Shown here in pieces: positions 58,401 to 64,000 of a stretch of 64,000 nucleotides of DNA (within the stretch, counting starts at the first letter, position 1; the number at the start of each line of letters is the position of its first letter). A program made the translations under genes and the position numbers. The notes under the pieces were generated by a model. The model was not told where the DNA came from. It ran no database searches and worked only from the letters and a program-made list of their open reading frames with translations. The stretch spans positions 19,282,001 to 19,346,000 of the forward strand of contig NC_079482.1 of assembly GCF_026230105.1 (NCBI RefSeq), read 5' to 3'. This stretch comes from Diorhabda sublineata. Taxonomy: Eukaryota > Arthropoda > Insecta > Coleoptera > Chrysomelidae.

Positions 58401-58789
58401 CTAAATTAAGTCACGGGTGCCAAATCTCTAGGAGCAGCGTAGCTCCGCAAAGATGTAAACGTTCGCTTCGCTTTCCCGAGACAGAATAAGTTTTTCTCAG
58501 ATTCAAAACATCTTGCCTGGGTTTATGTCTGTGCCAACGCGTACCAGTTATATCAAAGAGGAAGTTAATTGCAGGTCAGATATCGGTCGGTTAAGGGTGG
58601 AAGGAATATTGTTCTATTGACGAAGTTATTCGGAAAAATATTTACCTGTATTAAGTGTTTTTAAATACGATGGTGCATGGCGTGGTTGCCACATTCCTGT
58701 GCAGGCGCATACCCAGATATTATATTTCATCACGTTGTGAAATTTCTTTGCCGTTGAATGTTGTTATTTATTTTCATTAATTTTTTTTT
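58401..58789. other. sequence of mixed composition, nothing recognised
   Basis: No clear continuation of the mariner upstream of the second-Asp region. Confidence 0.35.
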
Positions 58790-59105
58790 CCTCATTTTAT
58801 CATCCATTGATGTATTTTAGACAGGTTACTTTGCAGGGTTTCGATTTTGGAATTTTTGTTAGATGCAAGAATTGCTGTGTCTTCGGCGAATGTGGACGAG
58901 GTAATGTTTATGTCTGTTGGCAGGTTGGCTGTGAATATTAGATACAGTAAGGGCCTAATACACTTTCTTGGGGTATGCCAGCGTGGAGTACTAATTGTGG
59001 TATCTTACGTGGGAGTATCTATTGCTGATATAGGATATCAAAATTTTATGGAAATTTGCTGACAAGTCCTGTTTGAATTTACATAGCCTTTCACATACCT
59101 TTATG
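58790..59105 (-). pseudogene. Jockey-type LINE reverse-transcriptase fragment
   Basis: The minus strand reads FKQDLSANFHKILISYISNR and STLAGIPQESVLGP. After a frameshift come LLYLIFTANLPTDINITSST and FAEDTAILASNKNSKIETLQ, ending QWMIK-stop near 58797. GIPQ-SVLGP and the FADD box (here FAED, second catalytic Asp lost) identify an RT palm. It is cut at 59105, where mariner family A copy 5 begins without its own 5' end. Confidence 0.9.
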
Positions 59106-59106
59106 C

Positions 59107-60079
59107 CAAGCAGATTTACGAAGATATGCTCAATACCCTTGGTGATCGATGTCCTTGATATGAGACCGTGAAAAATAGGACTGCAAGCTTCAAAAAAGGT
59201 AAATTTTCCATTGAAGATGATGACCGATCGGGAAGGCCAGTTTTTGTGTCAGTCCCCATAAATATCGATGCAGTTCATGATATTATTTTATCAGACCGTC
59301 GAATTGGGCTAAAACGGATATCTGAAGCACTGAATATTTCATACGAAAGCGTTCATCATATAGTTCACGTCAATTTGGACATGAGAAAAATTGATGCAAA
59401 ATGGATCCCCAAGGATAGAAGCATCGCCTTCGATCTGTGCTCGATTTGAAAAATTTGTTACTATGGATGAGACTTCGGTACATTTCTACGATTCAGAAAC
59501 AAAGCAACAATCGATGGAATGGTGACACTCTGGTTCTCCAAGACCTAAGAAGTTTCGTGTCCAGAAATCTACAGGAAAAGTTCTTGCTTCAGTTTTTTAG
59601 GATTACCATGGAGTAATCATGATTAATTTTTTGGATAAGGGTAGAACAATAACTGGAGATTACTATTCGACATTACTGACCACTCTACGGGAAAAAATTA
59701 AAGAGAAAATACGCGAAAAGCTATCCAAAGGTGTTTTGATTTTGCAGGACAACGCCCCTGCACACAAATCTCATGTTGCCATGCAAAAAATTCGTGCTTT
59801 GGGGTTTGAATTACTAGAACACCCCCCTTATTCACCAGATTTCGCTCCGCTCGATTATCATATCTTTCTTCAACTGAAAAAAAGTTTAAAAAGTCGTAAA
59901 TTTTCTTTCAACGAGGAGGTAATTAAAGCTGTGAAGGGCTGGTTTGCAGAGCAAGAAGAAACATTTATTTTAAAGGTTTAGAGACGTTGCAGGTTCACTG
60001 TAATAAACGTATCCAATTAAGAGGAGAATATGTTGAGTAATAAAATATTTCGACATTGAAATTTTTCAATATATCCTCG
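59107..60079 (+). mobile_element. mariner family A, copy 5, 5'-truncated
   Basis: Begins inside HTH 1 (KQIYEDMLNTLGDRCP). Continues FSIEDDDRSGRPVFVSVPIN, IGLKRISEALNISYESVHHI, MDETSVHFYDSETKQQS (first Asp, WVDF changed) and LDKGRTITGDYYSTLLTTLR (59628-59687), then LQDNAPAHKSHVAMQKIRAL (second Asp), LEHPPYSPDFAPLDYHIFLQ (third Asp) and FAEQEETFILKV. The frame 59619-59981 is open for 120 codons: the best preserved catalytic half in the window. The right end CGAGGATATATTGAAAAATT (reversed) is followed by TA at 60080-60081. Confidence 0.93.
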
Positions 60080-60081
60080 TA

Positions 60082-60747
60082 ATTCTATTTCAGTATATCA
60101 ATCAAGCAAATGTTTCTTTCCACTGACTATTTGACAAATTCTGTCTAACGTAATGGAGAAGTTTTCAACTATATTAATTTAGCTCTGTGTGATCAATGTT
60201 ATAATGAATGGACACATAAAACGTATTGTAAGATACTGTTAATGTCGAATGAATTTGAATTACACACTCCAGATAATTCATAATATACCGTTAATACTTT
60301 CTTCTATTAATAAGTCAGCGAAAATAATAATGGACTTTTATTTTACAAGAACATCAAACACTTAGATGTAGAATAAGATTAACATAAATAATTATTTTCG
60401 GTCTGGTTTCTTATATTTGCAATAATTCTGTGTTTCTGGTTGGTAACAAAATAATGAGAAACAGAAAATATTAAATAAAATGAGAAGTTGTGCTTTGTTC
60501 GTAGTTTCGACAAAGATTTCAATTAAGATGAGTTTCATTCTAATTCACAGATTGGCAAAAATTTACGAAAAAGGACATGATTTTGAAAATAAACAATAGA
60601 TTCGTCACAAACCGACTACTAAAATGTACGAAATACTACATACAACGTAAATTTATTGATGTAAATAACAGAACACCAAGTAATAATCCATTTATTATAA
60701 TGAATTTCTAAGATCCAACTAAGATCCAACACAGAGTACGGCGTATA
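60082..60747. other. AT-rich sequence, nothing recognised
   Basis: No feature seen. Confidence 0.4.
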
Positions 60748-61990
60748 GGGGAGCCCAAAATATGACAAATCCAGAAAATTTACTTCTCCATTAAGTTGCG
60801 TTCGTGAGAAGTGATTAGGCCTCAAAATAGGGCCCAAAAAAATTGATTATTTTCAACGGATAACTCAAAAATACCAAATTTGGTACATTTGATGAGATAA
60901 TAGAGATTTGATAAGTAGAAAACGATCGAACCGTTCTAGGGGGTTAATTAGGGGTGACCTAACGTTAAAATTTTACCGAACTTTTTTATCTGTAGGTTAA
61001 TTTGAGAAGTTTTTTGAATTTTGTAATTTTTCATAAATCTTTTATTTTCAAGAGAAAAACGGATAACCAAAGACATGTTTTCAAAAATGCTATTTAAACT
61101 CCAATCTCTCGGGAAATGATTCTATGATTCTAAGTAAATATAAGAAAAAAAGTTTGTATAACAAATCTTCCGAACACACTTCGTAAGCGAGTTATAGTGA
61201 CCGATAGATTTCGCCCGGTTTCTTGTTTCACCAATAATAGGAAGCCGTATTGAATGTCTTGGGTCTGAAATTGTCATGCAAATTTGTTTGAACTGTACGT
61301 ATTTTGAGCTGAAAATTTAATAAAATAGGTTTCAGATCTGTAACTGTAATAGTTTTCACGTTAACTGACGTAAAATACAAAAATACACTTTTTTATGTTC
61401 GGAATGAAACAACTTTGTTAAATGCCTAATCAATGCATTAAACTTTCAAATAAAACTTGAAAAAAATTTAATTCTTAAAAGATTCAGGTATACAACTTCA
61501 ATAAAAAGTAAATGCAAGTTGAAAATATTTTCATTATTCTATGTTACAGATGTAAGACCTATTTTATTCAATTTTTCAGGTCAAAATACGTATAGACCAA
61601 ACAAATTTGTATGACAATTTCAGGCCCGAGACAACTTTTTTCTTTATATTTACCTATAGAATCATTTCCCGAGAACTTGAAGCGCTATTCCAAAACATCC
61701 TGTAGTAATTGAATTGTACATAATATGAAAATAAATTGACAGATAAAAAACTGTTGTGAAATGTTAAGGTTAGATCACTCCTAATTTGATCGCTGTTTAC
61801 TCCCCATTACTTAATGCCCTTAACAGTCTCATCAAATGTACCAAATTTGGTATTTTTGAGTTAAAGCGTTACAAAGAAATTAAATTTTTGAAATTTTGGA
61901 TCCTACTTTGATGCCTACTATAACTCATCAGGAATGCAACTTGATATAAAGGTGAATTGCCCGTAATCGTCATATTTTGGGCTCCCTCAT
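60748..61990. mobile_element. 1.24-kb foldback element, arms of ~600 bp
   Basis: The ends GGGAGCCCAAAATATGAC (60750) and its reverse complement (61969-61986) enclose a sequence that is self-complementary almost throughout. Matched blocks: ACTCAAAAATACCAAATTTG and the next 15 bases (60866-60900) with 61829-61863; GGGAAATGATTCTA with TAGAATCATTTCCC; CAAATTTGTTTG with CAAACAAATTTG; ATAAAATAGGT with ACCTATTTTAT. The loop lies near 61380-61540. No coding frame. Probably a MITE with very long inverted repeats; transcription would give long double-stranded RNA. Confidence 0.88.
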
Positions 61991-62316
61991 ATGTGTCTGC
62001 TAGGTGTCGGTTCTATACAGGACATTCCGTATATGTGCAAGTCAGTTTACATACACTACGTTGTGAAGAACGGCTTTAATCTTGCATAGAGTGAGAATAC
62101 GAAAAATTTTAATGACTTTAATGATAATTAATTCAGTACTTAATGGAGTTTTTTGTAACGTATATACAGGAAAAGATGCAATCAATTCATCTATTATATA
62201 TATAAAAGAAAGTCGTGTTAGTTACTCCACTTATAACTCAAGAACGGCTGAACCGATTTAGCTTAAAATTGGCAGGGAGGTAGTTCAGAGCCAGGAGAAG
62301 GACACTTTTTATACTT

Positions 62317-62400
62317 TTTATCCCGTTCGACAGCATTCCCGTGTGACTTGACATGAAATTTATCCCGTTCGACAGCATTCCCGTGTGACTTGACATGAAA
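62317..62400 (+). repeat. 42-bp tandem repeat, two copies
   Basis: TTTATCCCGTTCGACAGCAT and the next 22 bases occur twice, head to tail (62317-62358, 62359-62400) with no difference. It lies in the Helitron's 5' leader and is probably a recent slippage duplication. Confidence 0.95.
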
Positions 62401-62873
62401 CGTCAGTCACTATAAAACGTGGTATAACAAAAAAGAATCAGACTTGGAATAACAAAACGCAAATGACAGCTATGTAATTGACGTATAATGACAAATATGT
62501 AATGACGTATGGATGACAATTTGATATTTGTAAGAAATCAATAATAAAACTATTTCTATTAAATAAATAATTAACAATTATAATGTTCCATAAGTTTGGA
62601 ACAGATGGCGCCTTAAGCTAATTTCTTTACAGAGAACTGTAAAATTTCGTCCTTTACACCTCATAGATGGCCCCACACTTTAATGTGATATATTTTCTGA
62701 GACTACACACTATAGATGTCTTATTTTGCCTATGCCACTTAACGTCGCGTCTTTCACATCATTTTTCATTTTGTCTTCGTTGCGTACACTACTTCGAATA
62801 TTTTTTTACTTCTAACTTACAGAGAACAGCGAAATTTATTCACATTAAAAATTCAATTACTATTTTTAGTAAA

Positions 62874-63640
62874 ATGCCATCTAAAAAATCCAACCTTAAT
62901 GCAAGCAAGAAGACTCGACGTGCACGTGTTGAAAGAGCTAATGAATCAGTCGAAAAGAGAGCAGAAAGAAATGCAGCTCAAAGAAATCGCACAGTTGAAA
63001 TTCGTGCACGAGAATAGCGTGATAATCGTCGACAAGAAAATGCATTCAGAACCAGGGTGGCACGTCATCAACACATAGATTCTTGTATAGAACAAACCCG
63101 AGAAAATCATCGAACCAACCGCGCAGTAACACGTGGATCATTTGTTCGTCATTTAAATATGAACCAAACATCAATCACTCGGTTGATTCCAAAGTTACTA
63201 TTGGTGCGATGGACAAAATATGCAATTATTGTCAGGCGTTAACATTTCGCAACGAAGCACCCGGCATGTGTTGTGCATCAGGAAAAGATGTATTGTCACC
63301 ACTCCCTACTCCACCTGAACCTTTGAAATCCCTTCTTTCTGCATTTCGAATGAATCAAAATTATTTTTGCGTGAGACACGAAAATTAAGTTCTTGCTTCC
63401 AAATGACGTCGTTTGTGGCATCCAAAGTTTGTGATTTGTCATCAAATGGTCGTAATTTTGAGAGAACAATCAAAATTCGAGGCCAGGTATATCATAAAAA
63501 TGAAGATACAAAATTTCTTCAAATCTATTTTATGGGCAATTGTGAAGAACGTGTAACAACTCGATGCCAGTATAATTTCATTGAACAAGCAGAAGAGAGA
63601 GCAATTGTATTGTCATTAGAATTATTTCAAATCAAATCAC
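62874..63640 (+). pseudogene. Helitron Rep/Hel protein, N-terminal part, broken
   Basis: The ATG at 62874 opens MPSKKSNLNASKKTRRARVE and an Arg/Glu-rich leader, with an in-frame TAG at 63015-63017. The frame shifts near 63150 to NHSVDSKVTIGAMDKICNYC, EAPGMCCASGKDVLSPLP and PPEPLKSLLSAF, the Cys-rich N-terminal domain of Helitron helicases. It shifts again near 63370 to SSCFQMTSF, IRGQVYHKNEDTKFLQIYFM and RCQYNFIEQAEERAIV. The sequence then meets the element's 3' terminus. The Rep HUH and helicase domains are absent. Confidence 0.9.
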
Positions 63641-63674
63641 TCAGCCACAGCAACGCGTGGCCGGGTCTACTAGT

Positions 63675-64000
63675 TGTAACATAAAATGTACGTATCCTTA
63701 CAGAAACATTGGAATACCGCTTTACGATCCTCAGATAACCCCTATTTTAAAACTCATTTTGCCTTACCCTCGCTTCCGAACTATATTTTTGAATAAACAA
63801 CTTCGAAAATTTACTCAGCAAGTATACTTAGAATGAAGACTGGTCATTTTGCCAAGCTTTGTATTATACAATCATCAGCCTATACTTGCGATGATAATTA
63901 TTATGCAGATTCCAATCACATTTTTTCCGTATGCTCCAATGACATTCATAAAACAAACAATTTGTTATAGTTCTTCCAATATCAAATGCAGAAGACAGTT
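63675..64000. other. sequence to the window end, nothing recognised
   Basis: No feature seen downstream of the Helitron 3' end. Confidence 0.4.

Larger units (their letters stand above)
62190..63673 (+). mobile_element. Helitron, internally deleted, both ends intact
   Basis: The 5' end TCTATTATATATATAAAAGA, then AGTCGTGTTAGTTACTCC and GAACGGCTGAACCGATTTAG, is the standard start of a widespread insect Helitron group. The 3' end has the hairpin GCCAC-agcaacgc-GTGGC (63645-63661) shortly before CTAG (63670-63673). It lies between A (62189) and T (63674), the Helitron insertion rule. At 1484 bp, with only the N-terminal part of Rep/Hel joined to the 3' end, it is non-autonomous. Confidence 0.95.

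Noticed and set aside
58847..59062. 71-codon plus-strand frame
   Set aside because: Antisense of the minus-strand reverse-transcriptase fragment carrying GIPQESVLGP and FAEDTAIL.
1..64000. CRISPR arrays, bacterial operons, tRNA genes
   Set aside because: No regularly spaced repeats, no operon-like gene packing and no tRNA B-box with a plausible cloverleaf were seen by eye; a tRNAscan-SE run would be decisive.

Overview
The window looks like a stretch of AT-rich nuclear DNA from an insect or close arthropod relative. The evidence is the mix of decayed elements: many mariner families, RTE-like and R1/Jockey-like LINEs, a GTF2IRD2/ZBED-like hAT, an insect-type Helitron and three TTAGG units. 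There are no operons, no ribosome-binding sites and no bacterial or organelle genes. I recognise no tRNA or rRNA gene. The order of insect cannot be read from the sequence alone.

The only host gene I can support is on the minus strand. Exon 1 (37651-37961, with the ATG) is followed by exon 2 (31789-32101), joined in frame across a 5.5-kb intron with a perfect GTAAGT donor. A further exon (13644 or 13579 down to about 13080) lies 18 kb on. The protein is rich in Arg-Arg-x-Ser sites and low in complexity. I do not recognise its family. Its introns hold most of the transposon debris of the window.

Layout, left to right. 0.5-2.8 kb: two abutting mariners. 2.9-9.7 kb: three inverted-repeat elements in AT-rich DNA. 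10.4-12.6 kb: a mariner, the 3' end of an RTE-like LINE, a hammerhead-like foldback repeat and a mariner C-terminus. 13-32 kb (last exon, large intron): a LINE piece, a palindromic MITE, an orphan insect repeat-protein fragment, a complete-ended hAT (17343-19315), an unidentified decayed protein gene (21.1-21.6 kb), a second hammerhead-like unit, a mariner nested in a MITE, two MITEs with 8-bp target-site duplications and two mariners. 32-38 kb: a LINE RNase H end, three mariner pieces, a TIR element and exon 1. 38-48 kb: mariners, LINE ends and the third hammerhead-like foldback. 48.5-49.6 kb: an internally deleted element whose two convergent genes encode a SAP-domain protein (its 97-bp intron retained) and a THAP-like protein. 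50-60 kb: an integrase fragment, a foldback MITE, mariners (one tandemly duplicated) and R1/Jockey LINE pieces. 60.7-62.0 kb: a 1.24-kb near-perfect foldback. 62.19-63.67 kb: an internally deleted Helitron with both ends intact.

No autonomous element survives: every transposase, reverse transcriptase or Rep/Hel reading frame is broken. The most interesting items are the hammerhead-like foldbacks, the SAP/THAP two-gene element, the RRxS-rich split gene and the long palindrome.
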